Origin: Erwinia aphidicola
GTDB taxonomy: Bacteria > Pseudomonadota > Gammaproteobacteria > Enterobacterales > Enterobacteriaceae
DNA length: 64,000 nt
Assembly: GCF_014773485.1 (NCBI RefSeq)
Contig: NZ_JACXBP010000001.1
Location: 310,001-374,000 of the forward strand
Direction: 5' to 3'
Each line of letters begins with the position of its first letter. Within the stretch, counting starts at the first letter, position 1. Below, in pieces: positions 17,642 to 25,861 of the stretch. The notes under the pieces are model-generated. The model was not told the DNA's origin. It saw nothing but the letters and a program-made list of their open reading frames with translations, and searched no databases. The position numbers were made by a program, and so were the translations under genes.

Positions 17642-18573
17642 TGCGTATGCTGGGCTATCGCCTGTTACAGGCCGGCTTTGTTGCCCTGCTGGTGGGCGGC
17701 CTGACGTTTGTGCTGATGCGCTCGCTGCCGGGTGATATGGCTTACCGCATCGCCGCAGGGCGCTACGGCTACGACCGCGTTGATGCCGCCGCTGCCCGCG
17801 CGGTGCAGCAGGAGCTGGGGCTGGATCGCCCTGCCTGGCAGGCACTGGCTGACTGGTTTATCCAGCTGCTGCATTTTAATCCCGGTAATTCGCTGGTCTC
17901 CGGCGAGCCGGTGATGGCCGAGATTGGTCATCAGCTGGGACAGACCCTGCTGCTAGCGGCCGTGGCGCTGGTGATGTCGCTGCTGCTCGGGCCGCCGCTT
18001 GGTATCTTTGCCGCACTCAATCCGGGGGGCAGGCTGGATCGTCTGCTGCTGGCGCTCTCCACCGTCCTGCGCGCGCTGCCGCACTTCGTGCTGGGGCTGA
18101 TTCTGGTGCTGATTTTTGCCCTGACGCTCGGGCTGCTGCCCGCTGCCGGATACGGTGACGTGCAGCATGTGCTGCTGCCCGCTTTAACGCTGGCGCTTGG
18201 GCTGGCGGCGGTGTCGAGCCGCGTGGCGCGCAACGCCATGCGTCAGGTCGCTGGCTCGGCCTGGTACAGCTTTGGCCGCACCAAAGGGTTGAAAGAGGGC
18301 ACGCTGTTCTGGCGTCACGGCCTGCGTAACGTCAGCGTGCCGCTGGTGACTTATCTCAGCGTGCAGTTTATCTATCTGATTGAGGGCGTGATTGTGGTGG
18401 AAACCCTGTTTGCCTGGCCGGGAATAGGGCATGCGCTGGTGCATGCCATTTTTGCCCGCGATGTGCCAATGATCCAGGGCAGCGCGCTGGTGATGGGGCT
18501 GCTGTTTGTCCTGCTTAACGCGGCCAGCGACGCGCTGTGCTGGTGGCTCGACCCACGGAGGAAAACCGCATGA
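17638..18573 (+). CDS. ABC transporter permease, DppB/NikB type
   Basis: A 311-residue inner-membrane permease with about six hydrophobic segments. The N-terminus (GYRLLQAGFVALLVGGLTFVL), the coupling loop (SFGRTKGLKEGTLFWRHGLRNV) and the FAWPGIGHALVHAIFARD motif are classic for DppB/NikB. It starts inside the stop of the binding-protein gene (ATGA) and ends by overlapping the next permease start, so the genes are translationally coupled. Confidence 0.88.
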   Translation: MMRMLGYRLLQAGFVALLVGGLTFVLMRSLPGDMAYRIAAGRYGYDRVDAAAARAVQQELGLDRPAWQALADWFIQLLHFNPGNSLVSGEPVMAEIGHQLGQTLLLAAVALVMSLLLGPPLGIFAALNPGGRLDRLLLALSTVLRALPHFVLGLILVLIFALTLGLLPAAGYGDVQHVLLPALTLALGLAAVSSRVARNAMRQVAGSAWYSFGRTKGLKEGTLFWRHGLRNVSVPLVTYLSVQFIYLIEGVIVVETLFAWPGIGHALVHAIFARDVPMIQGSALVMGLLFVLLNAASDALCWWLDPRRKTA

Positions 18574-19370
18574 TGAAGCTGTTACGCCGCACTTCGGGCG
18601 CACAGCGCACCGGGGCCGGACTGCTGGCACTGCTGCTTATTTTCGCCTTTGTGCTGCCGCTGCTCTGGCCGCAGGACCCGCTACGCCAGAAGCTGACGCT
18701 GGCCCTGCAGTGGCCGACTTTTGACGCACCGCTCGGTTATGACCATCTGGGCCGTTCGCTGTTTGCCCGCCTGACGGCGGCGATCCGCCTGTCGCTCGGG
18801 CTGGCGCTGGTGAGCGTGCTGAGTGCGATGCTCCCCGGCGTGCTGCTGGGAGTGCTGGCCGCCTGGCGCGGCGGCATCGTCGAGCGCAGCGTGTCGCTGC
18901 TGGCCGATGCCTTTCTGGCGCTGCCGGGGCTGCTGCTGGTGCTGCTGCTGACGGCCGTGGTGCCGGACTCCGCGGTGATGCTGTACGTCGGCATTTCGCT
19001 GCTGCTGTGGGTGGAGTATTTCCGCATCAGCCGCGCCATTGCTCGCCCGCTGCTGAGCTCTCCGGCGGTGCAGGCCTCCCGCCTGCTGGGTTTTGGTCCC
19101 TGGCTGATTTTCCGTCGTCACCTGTGGCCGGAGATGGCCCCGGTGGTGCTGACCGTCGCCGCTTTTGGCGCGGCCAGCGCGGTGATGGCTATTGCCGCGC
19201 TGGGTTTTGTCAGCGTCGGCGTGCGTCCTCCCACGCCTGAACTCGGGCTGATGATGACCGAACTGTTGCCATATTACCAGGAAGCCCCCTATGCGCTGCT
19301 GCAGCCGGTAATGGTGGTGTTCCTGCTGGTGTTAAGCCTGCTGCTGCTGGCAGGGAAGGAGAAAGCATGA
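18570..19370 (+). CDS. ABC transporter permease, DppC/NikC type
   Basis: A 266-residue permease partner of the DppB-type protein. The frame is open upstream, but the ATG at 18570 overlaps the previous stop (ATGA) and has GGAGGA a few bases before it, so it is taken as the start. DppC-type features: DHLGRSLFARLTAAIRLSL, EYFRISRAIARPLL and FVSVGVRPPTPELGLMM. It overlaps the ATPase gene by four bases. Confidence 0.88.
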   Translation: MMKLLRRTSGAQRTGAGLLALLLIFAFVLPLLWPQDPLRQKLTLALQWPTFDAPLGYDHLGRSLFARLTAAIRLSLGLALVSVLSAMLPGVLLGVLAAWRGGIVERSVSLLADAFLALPGLLLVLLLTAVVPDSAVMLYVGISLLLWVEYFRISRAIARPLLSSPAVQASRLLGFGPWLIFRRHLWPEMAPVVLTVAAFGAASAVMAIAALGFVSVGVRPPTPELGLMMTELLPYYQEAPYALLQPVMVVFLLVLSLLLLAGKEKA

Positions 19371-20752
19371 TGCTGATGGAAGTAAAACAGGCCGCGGTCA
19401 GCGGCGGCGATCTCGCCGTGCTGCCTGTCTCGTTCAGCCTGGCCGCCGGGCGGCCGTTCACGCTGCTGGGGGAGACCGGGTCGGGCAAGAGCCTGCTGGC
19501 GCAGGCGGTGACCGGCCTGCTGCCGCGCGAGTTAACCGCCAGCGGAACGCTGCATTTTGAGGGTCAGCAGCTGCCGCTCGCCAGCCGCCCGGCGCGCGCG
19601 CTGTGGGGGCATACGCTCGGCATTCTGCCGCAGGAGCCGTGGCTGGCGCTCGACCCGACAATGCGCGCCGGTGAGCAGGTGGCGGAGAGCTATCGCCTGG
19701 TGCGCGCCATGAGCAAAACACGGGCGCGCCAGGCGGCACAGGCGGATTTGGCGGCGCTGGGTGTGGCGCATGCGGCCGACCGCCTGCCGCAGGCGCTGTC
19801 CGGCGGGATGGCCCAGCGGGTGGCCTTTGCCGCTGCCCGTGCCGGGGGCGCAAAGATTATCGTCGCCGATGAGCCGACCAAAGGGCTCGACGTGGCGCGG
19901 CGCGATGAGGTGATTGCGCTGCTGCTGGCGGAGGTTAACGCGGGCGGCGCCCTGTTGACGGTGACGCACGATATCGAACTGGCGCGGCAAATCGGTGGCG
20001 ACGTGGCGGTGATGCTTAAAGGCGAGATCGTCGAGCGCGGCAGCGCACAGCAGGTGCTGAGCGCGCCACAGCACCCTTATACGCAGGCACTGCTGGCGGC
20101 GGACCCGTCACGCTGGGCGCCACGCCAGAGCGCTGAACATCTGGGCAAAGTGGTGCTGGAGGCGCGTAATCTCAGCAAAAGCCGCGCCGGGCGTCAGCTG
20201 TTCAGCGGCCTGTCGCTGTGCATCCACGCCGGAGAGGTTATCGGCATCACCGGGCCCAGCGGCTGCGGCAAAAGCAGCTTCGGCGATATCCTGCTTGACC
20301 TGCTGAGCGCCGACAGTGGAGAGGTGCTGCGCGATGCCACGCTGGCTGCGGTGAAGTATCAGAAAATCTTTCAGGATCCGCCATCCGCTTTTGCGCCACG
20401 CGTGACGCTGCGCCAGGCGCTGATGGATGTGGTGAAACTCCACGGGCTGGATGAAGGGCGTATTGCGCCGCTGATGCAGCGGCTAAAGCTGCGCCCGGCG
20501 CTGCTGCACCGCTATCCCGGGGAGATCTCAGGCGGGGAGCTGCAGCGTTTTGCCCTGCTGCGCGCGCTGCTGCCTGAACCGGTATTTTTGTTCGCCGATG
20601 AGCCGACTTCACGCCTCGATCTGCTCACCCAGCAGCAGACCATTGAACTGCTGGTGGAGGTCGCAACGGAACAGAACTGCGCGCTGCTGGTGGTCAGCCA
20701 CGACGAGGCGCTGATTGAGCATATCAGCCACCGCCGCATACGGCTGGGGTAG
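19367..20752 (+). CDS. ABC transporter ATPase with two fused nucleotide-binding domains (DppD-DppF fusion)
   Basis: A 461-residue protein carrying both ATPase halves in one chain. Domain 1: Walker A LLGETGSGKS near residue 35, signature LSGGMAQR, Walker B IIVADEPTKGLD. Domain 2: Walker A ITGPSGCGKS near residue 300, signature ISGGELQR, Walker B FLFADEPTSRLD. A linker around residues 240-265 joins them. It replaces the separate DppD and DppF proteins of related systems and completes the importer. It ends near a strong hairpin shared with the convergent iron-type binding protein gene. Confidence 0.9.
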   Translation: MMLMEVKQAAVSGGDLAVLPVSFSLAAGRPFTLLGETGSGKSLLAQAVTGLLPRELTASGTLHFEGQQLPLASRPARALWGHTLGILPQEPWLALDPTMRAGEQVAESYRLVRAMSKTRARQAAQADLAALGVAHAADRLPQALSGGMAQRVAFAAARAGGAKIIVADEPTKGLDVARRDEVIALLLAEVNAGGALLTVTHDIELARQIGGDVAVMLKGEIVERGSAQQVLSAPQHPYTQALLAADPSRWAPRQSAEHLGKVVLEARNLSKSRAGRQLFSGLSLCIHAGEVIGITGPSGCGKSSFGDILLDLLSADSGEVLRDATLAAVKYQKIFQDPPSAFAPRVTLRQALMDVVKLHGLDEGRIAPLMQRLKLRPALLHRYPGEISGGELQRFALLRALLPEPVFLFADEPTSRLDLLTQQQTIELLVEVATEQNCALLVVSHDEALIEHISHRRIRLG

Positions 20753-20772
20753 AGAGGAGGTCACCATCAAAA

Positions 20773-20794
20773 GGGCCAGGTATTTACCTGGCCC
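20773..20794. terminator. Bidirectional hairpin between convergent genes
   Basis: GGGCCAGGT-ATTT-ACCTGGCCC is a perfect 9-bp stem between the ATPase stop (20752) and the convergent binding-protein stop (20801). AAAA just before it gives a short T-run for minus-strand transcription. Confidence 0.75.
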
Positions 20795-20800
20795 GTCCGT

Positions 20801-21937
20801 TTACAGCTCAGGGTGATATTCGAGATTGATCGGCTCATCCGGCAGTTTGGTGAAGTTGCGGATTATGGTGTGATAATCCGCCGTGGGATTGACGTCCTTA
20901 AACTGCTGCGGATAGAAGTCCTTCGCCAGCATTTCCATGCCGATAATATTGTACGGATGGTTGTAGAAGTGGTGATAGACCGCCGCGACCTTGCCCGCTT
21001 TCACCGCCGGAATATCCTTCACGCCGGTGCGATTGCGCAGGTGATCAAAGCTGGCTTTGATCTCGCTGACGTCGGTGTTGTAGCCCAGTGGGATCACCGC
21101 GTTACCTTTGCCGCCGCGCTTTGAGCCGCTCATCACGTAGTAATCGGGGTTCATGCTGATCACCTTCTCAACGGCTACCGTGCCGCTGGTGCCGGGCAGC
21201 AGCTCAGAACCGATGTTTTTCGCGCCGGTTGCCTCAATCAGGCCGCCCCAGCCGTTGTGACCGTGAGTAAAGCAGCAGGACTCGCCGCCGCCGCCCACGC
21301 CAGCGATGGGCTCAACGAACACGGTCGGCTTAGGGGTGACATCTTTCACCGCGGCCTGCATGGTGCTCAGCTTGTGCTGATACCAGTCGGTGTAGGCTTT
21401 GGCGTTGGCTTCCTTGTTCAGCACCTGGCCGAGCAGGGTGACGCTGGCGGCAGTGTGCTCAACCGGGTGCAGTTCATCATCCACGAACAGCACCGGGATG
21501 TTCAGGGCGCTGAGCTGGGCCAGCACGCCGGTCTGCTTGAGGGCGGGTTTGGCGCGCAGCTGGGCAATCATCAGGTCCGGCTGCTTAGCGATCACCGTTT
21601 CAAGATTCACTTCGCCCTGGTCGGAGAAGCCCATGTCGAGGATCTCCTGCGCCTGCGGCCACTTCTGCTTCAGCATATTCCAGCTGCCGGTATCCTGCTT
21701 TTTCATCAGGTTGTTCCACGCCACCACGCGCTGGAACGGATTATCACGGTCCAGCAGCGCCAGGCTGAGGATCTCACGGCCATCCTGCAAAATGACGCGC
21801 TTTGGCTCCTGCTTAATCACCACTTTCTGCCCGTCCATATCGGTGACGGTCAGCGGGTAAGTCGTAGCAAAAGCCAGCGAGGGCAGGGTGCAGAGTAGCA
21901 GGGCAGGTACAGCGCCTATCGTGGAGCGGATTTTCAT
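20801..21937 (-). CDS. Iron/cobalamin-type ABC binding protein (FepB/BtuF superfamily), Fur-box controlled
   Basis: A 378-residue secreted binding protein with a signal peptide (residues 1-24). The fold markers are TYPLTVTDMDGQKVVIKQEPKRVI and PDLMIAQLRAKP, with KAGKVAAVYHHFYNHPYN late. An unusual loop GVGGGGESCCFTHGHNGWGG (about residues 210-230) adds a Cys pair and His residues. A near-perfect Fur box lies 26 bases upstream, so it should be induced by iron shortage. No TonB receptor, permease or ATPase is adjacent, so it is an orphan component in this window. Ferric siderophore or heme is the likely cargo; which one is unknown. Confidence 0.82.
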   Translation of the reverse strand: MKIRSTIGAVPALLLCTLPSLAFATTYPLTVTDMDGQKVVIKQEPKRVILQDGREILSLALLDRDNPFQRVVAWNNLMKKQDTGSWNMLKQKWPQAQEILDMGFSDQGEVNLETVIAKQPDLMIAQLRAKPALKQTGVLAQLSALNIPVLFVDDELHPVEHTAASVTLLGQVLNKEANAKAYTDWYQHKLSTMQAAVKDVTPKPTVFVEPIAGVGGGGESCCFTHGHNGWGGLIEATGAKNIGSELLPGTSGTVAVEKVISMNPDYYVMSGSKRGGKGNAVIPLGYNTDVSEIKASFDHLRNRTGVKDIPAVKAGKVAAVYHHFYNHPYNIIGMEMLAKDFYPQQFKDVNPTADYHTIIRNFTKLPDEPINLEYHPEL

Positions 21938-21963
21938 GATGATACGGTCCCGTATGAAATGAG

Positions 21964-21980
21964 ATGATAATCGTTATCAT
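21964..21980. promoter_or_regulatory. Fur box
   Basis: ATGATAA-TCG-TTATCAT is a perfect 7-3-7 palindrome matching the iron-repressor Fur consensus, 26 bases upstream of the minus-strand binding-protein ATG. Confidence 0.88.
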
Positions 21981-22206
21981 TTTTATTCAGCGCATCTTAA
22001 ACCAAAGTTCAAGGCGTTTCGAGGTATCAACAATATTCTGTTACCGGGTTTCACAATTGGTTTCTGAGTTGCGTGCCGCTTTCCAAAATCGCCCCAACAA
22101 TCTGATTTTAAAATCCAGCTCAATTACCCTTATCCGCATCTCAGGCAATCAGGCCTGGAACGTGGGTTTAGCAACGCGTGCTTAACGAAATTTCAGGGAT
22201 TGTGAA
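21981..22206. other. Gene-free stretch between the Fur box and the higBA remnant
   Basis: About 225 bases without a convincing gene, repeat or hairpin. It holds the promoter region of the minus-strand iron-type binding protein gene and the upstream part of the plus-strand toxin-antitoxin remnant. Confidence 0.5.
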
Positions 22207-22223
22207 TATCGCAATTTGCGATA
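22207..22223. promoter_or_regulatory. Operator palindrome of the higBA remnant
   Basis: TATCGCAA-T-TTGCGATA is a perfect 8-bp inverted repeat 16 bases before the higB ATG, the usual place for autoregulation by the HigA antitoxin. Confidence 0.7.
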
Positions 22224-22239
22224 ATATCAGGAGGCAGCA

Positions 22240-22404
22240 ATGAGAGTGATCACGGCACGAGCCATAGTTGAGGCGATGAAAAAGCATGGGCAGTGGAAGG
22301 CAGGTCTGAAGCTCTGGCTGGATGTGTTCAACACCCCTCCCTTACGCTTCGAGTCTTTACTTCAGCTGCGCGCGACCAGACCCGCTCAAAGAGGTAAATC
22401 ATGA
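22240..22404 (+). pseudogene. higB: Truncated higB toxin gene
   Basis: An AGGAGG-type ribosome site precedes an ATG starting MRVITARAIVEAMKK, the usual start of HigB mRNA interferases. The frame ends after 54 residues, whereas HigB toxins have about 100. Similarity stops near residue 46 (SLLQLRAT) and the rest (RPAQRGKS) joins directly to the antitoxin start, with an ATGA overlap. An internal deletion that removed the catalytic C-terminal half is the simplest explanation. The toxin should be dead. Confidence 0.72.
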
Positions 22405-22871
22405 GAACAATGACGTTAAACGCCAGCCAGCTTGATAGCCTGATCGCTAGCCTGCCGCTGCTGCTGCAAACCGCTGCCGCACAGCTGGAGCCGCTGTCGG
22501 TACTCGTACGCGCCTGCACGCTGCCGGTTGAGAACCAAGCGGATTTACAGGGGCGGATGGCGCTGATTGATGAACTGTACTCGCACGCCAGTGACGTAGA
22601 GCACTTTGCCGCTCAGTGCGCCGAACGGGTCAGCGACCGGGTGTACGAGTATGAGATGAGGCAGCTGCAGGTTCCCAATGTTACGCCCGGCGAAGCGCTC
22701 TCAATGCTGATGAAAGCACGCAAAATCCGCCAGGCTGACCTGCGCCAGATTGCCACGCAGAGCGTTATTTCAGAGGTGATCCACGGCAAACGATCTCTCA
22801 CCGTTGAGCAGATTAAAGCACTGGCAAGATTCTTCCGCGTGCCGCTGGAAACCTTTATGGGGCAGCCCTGA
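22401..22871 (+). CDS. higA: HigA-type antitoxin / helix-turn-helix protein, intact
   Basis: A 156-residue antitoxin of the HigA family. The C-terminal HTH covers about residues 95-150 (PGEALSMLMKARKIRQADLR, then SEVIHGKRSLTVEQIKALARFF). The N-terminal part would wrap the toxin. It overlaps the truncated higB by four bases and sits behind a perfect operator palindrome, so it may persist as a stand-alone repressor. Its 3' end overlaps the convergent monooxygenase gene by 17 bases. Confidence 0.85.
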   Translation: MRTMTLNASQLDSLIASLPLLLQTAAAQLEPLSVLVRACTLPVENQADLQGRMALIDELYSHASDVEHFAAQCAERVSDRVYEYEMRQLQVPNVTPGEALSMLMKARKIRQADLRQIATQSVISEVIHGKRSLTVEQIKALARFFRVPLETFMGQP

Positions 22872-24069
22872 AGCGGCGCGGTTTTTCACGGCGGAACCCC
22901 AGCCCTATGATCCAGCCAAACACGTAGGGCAGAAACGGGTAGCGTCTAATGATGCGCGGCAGCGGACTGGTTTGCCCCGCCGGGCGCTGCTTGCCGCTCA
23001 TTTTTATCTGGATAAACTGCGTGGCGCTGGTTGGGAACTGACGGCGTTTTTGCACCTTATTGAGCTGGCGCAGGCTGACGCTGCCTTTCAGCAGGCTGGC
23101 GGTAAGCAGCCTGGCGCTGGCGACCGCGTCCTGAATCGCCAGGTTGACGCCGACCCCACCGATTGGCGACATCGCATGGGCGGCGTCGCCGATGCACAGC
23201 AGGCCCGGTTTGGCCCAGCTGTCCAGCCGGTCAATGCGAATGTCGAGCAGCCTGAACTGCTGCCAGTCGGTCAGAGCGGACATTCGCGTGATGGGGAAGG
23301 GCGCGACGTCGGCAATCTGCTGCTTAAACGGCTCCAGACCGTTCTCCCGGATGGCAGCAAATTGCCCTTTGGTAATCGAGTAGCCGCACTGCCAGAAGCT
23401 GCCGCGATCGAGCATGATAAAGTTCTGTCGCGGCCCCTTGTGGCCGGTATTCCACTCCGGATCGTCCTCACGTTTATCAAGCTGGAACCACAGCACGTCG
23501 CGCGGTGAGCCGAACGATCGTCCGCTCAGGCCAGCCTGCTGCCGCACCGCAGAGTGCCGCCCGTCACAGCCCACCACCAGCTGAGCGCGAATTTCCAGCT
23601 TGCCGTCAGGTCCGCTGGCCGTGACGCCGCGCACGACGCCGTCCTCAGTGATTAATTCCTCAAGGGCGGTCGACTGGCGCAGCTGGAAGCCGGGCAGGGC
23701 AGAAGCTTTGCCGGCAAGAAAATTCAGAAAGTCCCACTGCGGCATAAACGCCATAAAACGGCACTTCACCGGCAGGCGGGTGAAATTCGCCAGCGTGACC
23801 TCTTCGCCGCCCAGCTCCGCCTGCAGGCGCGGAACGCGCTGGTGCGGCAGGCTCAGCAGCTCGTCCAGCAGGCCAAGGTGGTGCATGATTTGCAGCGTGG
23901 AGGGGTGGATAGTGTCACCGCGAAAATCACGCAAAAAATCCGCGTGCTTCTCAATCACTACCACCTGCACACCGGCACGCGCCAGCAGATAGCCGAGCAT
24001 CAACCCGGCCGGGCCGCCGCCGACGATGCAGCAGTCGGTGGTTAATCGTTCAGGTGCCAAAGAGTGCAT
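22855..24069 (-). CDS. FAD-dependent aromatic-ring-type monooxygenase (UbiH/PHBH fold), Fur-box controlled
   Basis: A 404-residue flavoprotein. The dinucleotide motif is DCCIVGGGPAGLMLGYLLARAG at the N-terminus. The DG motif VVGCDGRHSAVR lies near residue 167 and the GD motif LCIGDAAHAMSPIGGVGVN near residue 291, together typical of class A flavin hydroxylases. No membrane segment is evident. The start has GAGG before it. A Fur box lies about 28 bases upstream, which is unusual for this class and hints at a role in siderophore or catechol chemistry or in an iron-sparing reaction. Substrate unknown. Confidence 0.85.
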   Translation of the reverse strand: MHSLAPERLTTDCCIVGGGPAGLMLGYLLARAGVQVVVIEKHADFLRDFRGDTIHPSTLQIMHHLGLLDELLSLPHQRVPRLQAELGGEEVTLANFTRLPVKCRFMAFMPQWDFLNFLAGKASALPGFQLRQSTALEELITEDGVVRGVTASGPDGKLEIRAQLVVGCDGRHSAVRQQAGLSGRSFGSPRDVLWFQLDKREDDPEWNTGHKGPRQNFIMLDRGSFWQCGYSITKGQFAAIRENGLEPFKQQIADVAPFPITRMSALTDWQQFRLLDIRIDRLDSWAKPGLLCIGDAAHAMSPIGGVGVNLAIQDAVASARLLTASLLKGSVSLRQLNKVQKRRQFPTSATQFIQIKMSGKQRPAGQTSPLPRIIRRYPFLPYVFGWIIGLGFRREKPRRFRAAP

Positions 24070-24096
24070 GAAAACCTCGCGCCAAAAAAACAGATG

Positions 24097-24115
24097 ATAA
24101 TAATTATCATTATCT
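24097..24115. promoter_or_regulatory. Fur box upstream of the monooxygenase gene
   Basis: GATAATAATTATCATTATC matches the 19-base Fur consensus (GATAATGATAATCATTATC) at nearly every position. It lies between the thiY-type gene stop and the monooxygenase start, both on the minus strand. Confidence 0.88.
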
Positions 24116-24141
24116 GACCGTTTGCGCCAGCGCGGGAGGAA

Positions 24142-25071
24142 TTAATGCACCTCGACCGCGTACTTTTCCACCGGGGTGATCTTCTTGATTAGCTGGTTAT
24201 CAAACAGGAACTGCTCGTAGGCCTGATAGCGCTGGTCGTCGAGCTGCGCCGGATTTTTGGCAAACAGCGGCAGCGTTTTCTGCCATGCAACGTGGTTCAG
24301 CTCGGTGTTCAGTTCGGGATGCGCTTTGGCAAACGCCTGCCAGCTCTCTTCCGGATGCGCCAGCAGGTAGTCGGTGCCTTTCTGCAGCGCGGCGAGGAAT
24401 TTCTTCACCTTCGGCGCATTCACCGCGTCGCGATTGGCAACAATCACCAGCTCGTCATAGGCCGGAACGCCATAATCCTCAACGTTAAACACCAGCGGAT
24501 TTTTCCCCTGTAGCCTCAGTTCCTGCGCTTCAATATTGCGGTAGCCGCCAATCACCGCATCCACCTGGCCTGCCAGCAGCGCGCTGGTCAGCTGGAAGTT
24601 GACATTAATCAGCTTAATGTCCTGCGGATTAACGTTTTCATGCTTCAGCATAGTACCGAGCGTTGCCTGCTCTATGCCGCTGACCGAGTAGCCGATCTTC
24701 TTGCCTTTCAGCCCGGCGGGCGAGGTGATGCTTTTATCCAGCGTCATCACCGTGTTCAGCGGTGAGTCGATCAGCGTGCCGACGCGCACCAGCGGCAGGC
24801 CTTCATCGGCAAAGAAGTGTAATTGCGGCTGATAGGTGATGGCGAGATCGGCCTGTTTAGCCGCCACCAGGCGCGGCGGCAGTGACGGATCCGAAGGCGG
24901 GACGATCTTCACGTCCAGCCCCTCCGCTTTAAATGCGCCAATCTGTTCGGCCACCATAATCGGCGCGTGATCGGGGTTAATGTACCAGTCGAGGATCAGC
25001 GTCAGCTTTTCAGTAGCCTGGGCACTGCACGCGGCGCCCAGCAGCAGTGCGCAGAGGGTTTTTTTGAACAT
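24142..25071 (-). CDS. thiY: Thiamine-pyrimidine precursor ABC binding protein (ThiY-like)
   Basis: A 309-residue NMT1/THI5-like binding protein with a signal peptide (residues 1-19, ending SAQA). Family marks: LILDWYINPDHAPIMVAEQI at the mature start and SGIEQATLGTMLKHENV in the middle. ThiY proteins deliver N-formyl-4-amino-5-aminomethyl-2-methylpyrimidine or related bases. It is the last gene of tenA-thiZ-thiX-thiY, 22 bases after the permease, under a TPP riboswitch, which supports the substrate call. Confidence 0.87.
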   Translation of the reverse strand: MFKKTLCALLLGAACSAQATEKLTLILDWYINPDHAPIMVAEQIGAFKAEGLDVKIVPPSDPSLPPRLVAAKQADLAITYQPQLHFFADEGLPLVRVGTLIDSPLNTVMTLDKSITSPAGLKGKKIGYSVSGIEQATLGTMLKHENVNPQDIKLINVNFQLTSALLAGQVDAVIGGYRNIEAQELRLQGKNPLVFNVEDYGVPAYDELVIVANRDAVNAPKVKKFLAALQKGTDYLLAHPEESWQAFAKAHPELNTELNHVAWQKTLPLFAKNPAQLDDQRYQAYEQFLFDNQLIKKITPVEKYAVEVH

Positions 25072-25093
25072 GGTTATGACCTTTTATAATGTG

Positions 25094-25861
25094 TTAGTGG
25101 TTTTCAGGTGCCCAGTTAATCAGGCGCTGCAGCAGCGCATCGACCGCCAGCCACAGCAGAACCGTCATCAGGACCAGGATAAACAGCGCGGCAAAGCACT
25201 GAGCGGTCTGCATGCGGGCATTGGCATTCAGCATCACGTAGCCCAGTCCTTCGGCGGAACCGACCCACTCACCGATAATGGCACCGATAGGGGCTACCGC
25301 CGCGGCCATGCGCAGGCCGGAAGCGAACGCGGGCAGCGCGGCCATCAGGCGGATGTGGCGCAGCTGCGCCCAGCGTGAAGCGCCCATGGTGCGGGCCAGG
25401 TCGAGCCAGTCACGGTTAACGCGCCGCAGCCCGTCATAAAATGCAGAGGTGACCGGGAAGAAGATCACCAGTACCGCCATCGCCACCTTGGCGCTGATGC
25501 CGAAGCCGAACCACAGCACCAGCAGCGGAGCAAGCGCAAAGACCGGGATTGCCTGGCTGGTCAGCACCAGCGGCATCATCCAGCGCTGTAAACGCGGCGA
25601 GAAGGTCATCGCCAGCGCCAGCAGTGAACCGAGTAGTACGCCGATAGCCAGCCCGCTGAGCACCTCCGACGCGGTGATCAGGCTGTGCCAGGCCAGAAAC
25701 GCCCGGTCGTTCCACAGCGCGCTTGCCACCGCAACCGGCGACGGCAGCAGAAAGGCAGGGATGTCCGTCAGCGTCGCCAGCCACCACAGCAGCATCAGCC
25801 CGGCGAAGATCGTCAGCCCGCGCAGGCTGCGGGCGCGTTTTCCTGCGCTGCGCGCCCTCAT
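25094..25861 (-). CDS. thiX: Thiamine-precursor ABC permease (ThiX-like)
   Basis: A 255-residue permease with about six membrane segments of the SsuC/TauC/ThiX type. The ATPase-coupling loop is ARTMGASRWAQLRHIRLMAALP, and FGFGISAKVAMAVLVIFFPV precedes it. Its start overlaps the ATPase gene by four bases (ATGA). The context of riboswitch, TenA and NMT1-type binding protein marks it as the membrane part of the pyrimidine importer. Confidence 0.88.
   Translation of the reverse strand: MRARSAGKRARSLRGLTIFAGLMLLWWLATLTDIPAFLLPSPVAVASALWNDRAFLAWHSLITASEVLSGLAIGVLLGSLLALAMTFSPRLQRWMMPLVLTSQAIPVFALAPLLVLWFGFGISAKVAMAVLVIFFPVTSAFYDGLRRVNRDWLDLARTMGASRWAQLRHIRLMAALPAFASGLRMAAAVAPIGAIIGEWVGSAEGLGYVMLNANARMQTAQCFAALFILVLMTVLLWLAVDALLQRLINWAPENH

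Noticed and set aside
16379..17845. Long open frame (488 codons) on the minus strand opposite the family 5 binding protein
   Set aside because: It is an Arg/Gln-rich shadow caused by high GC content; the plus-strand gene has signal peptide, family motifs and operon overlaps.
22401..22871. Complete HigBA toxin-antitoxin system
   Set aside because: The toxin frame has only 54 residues and lacks the catalytic C-terminal half, so only the antitoxin is functional.
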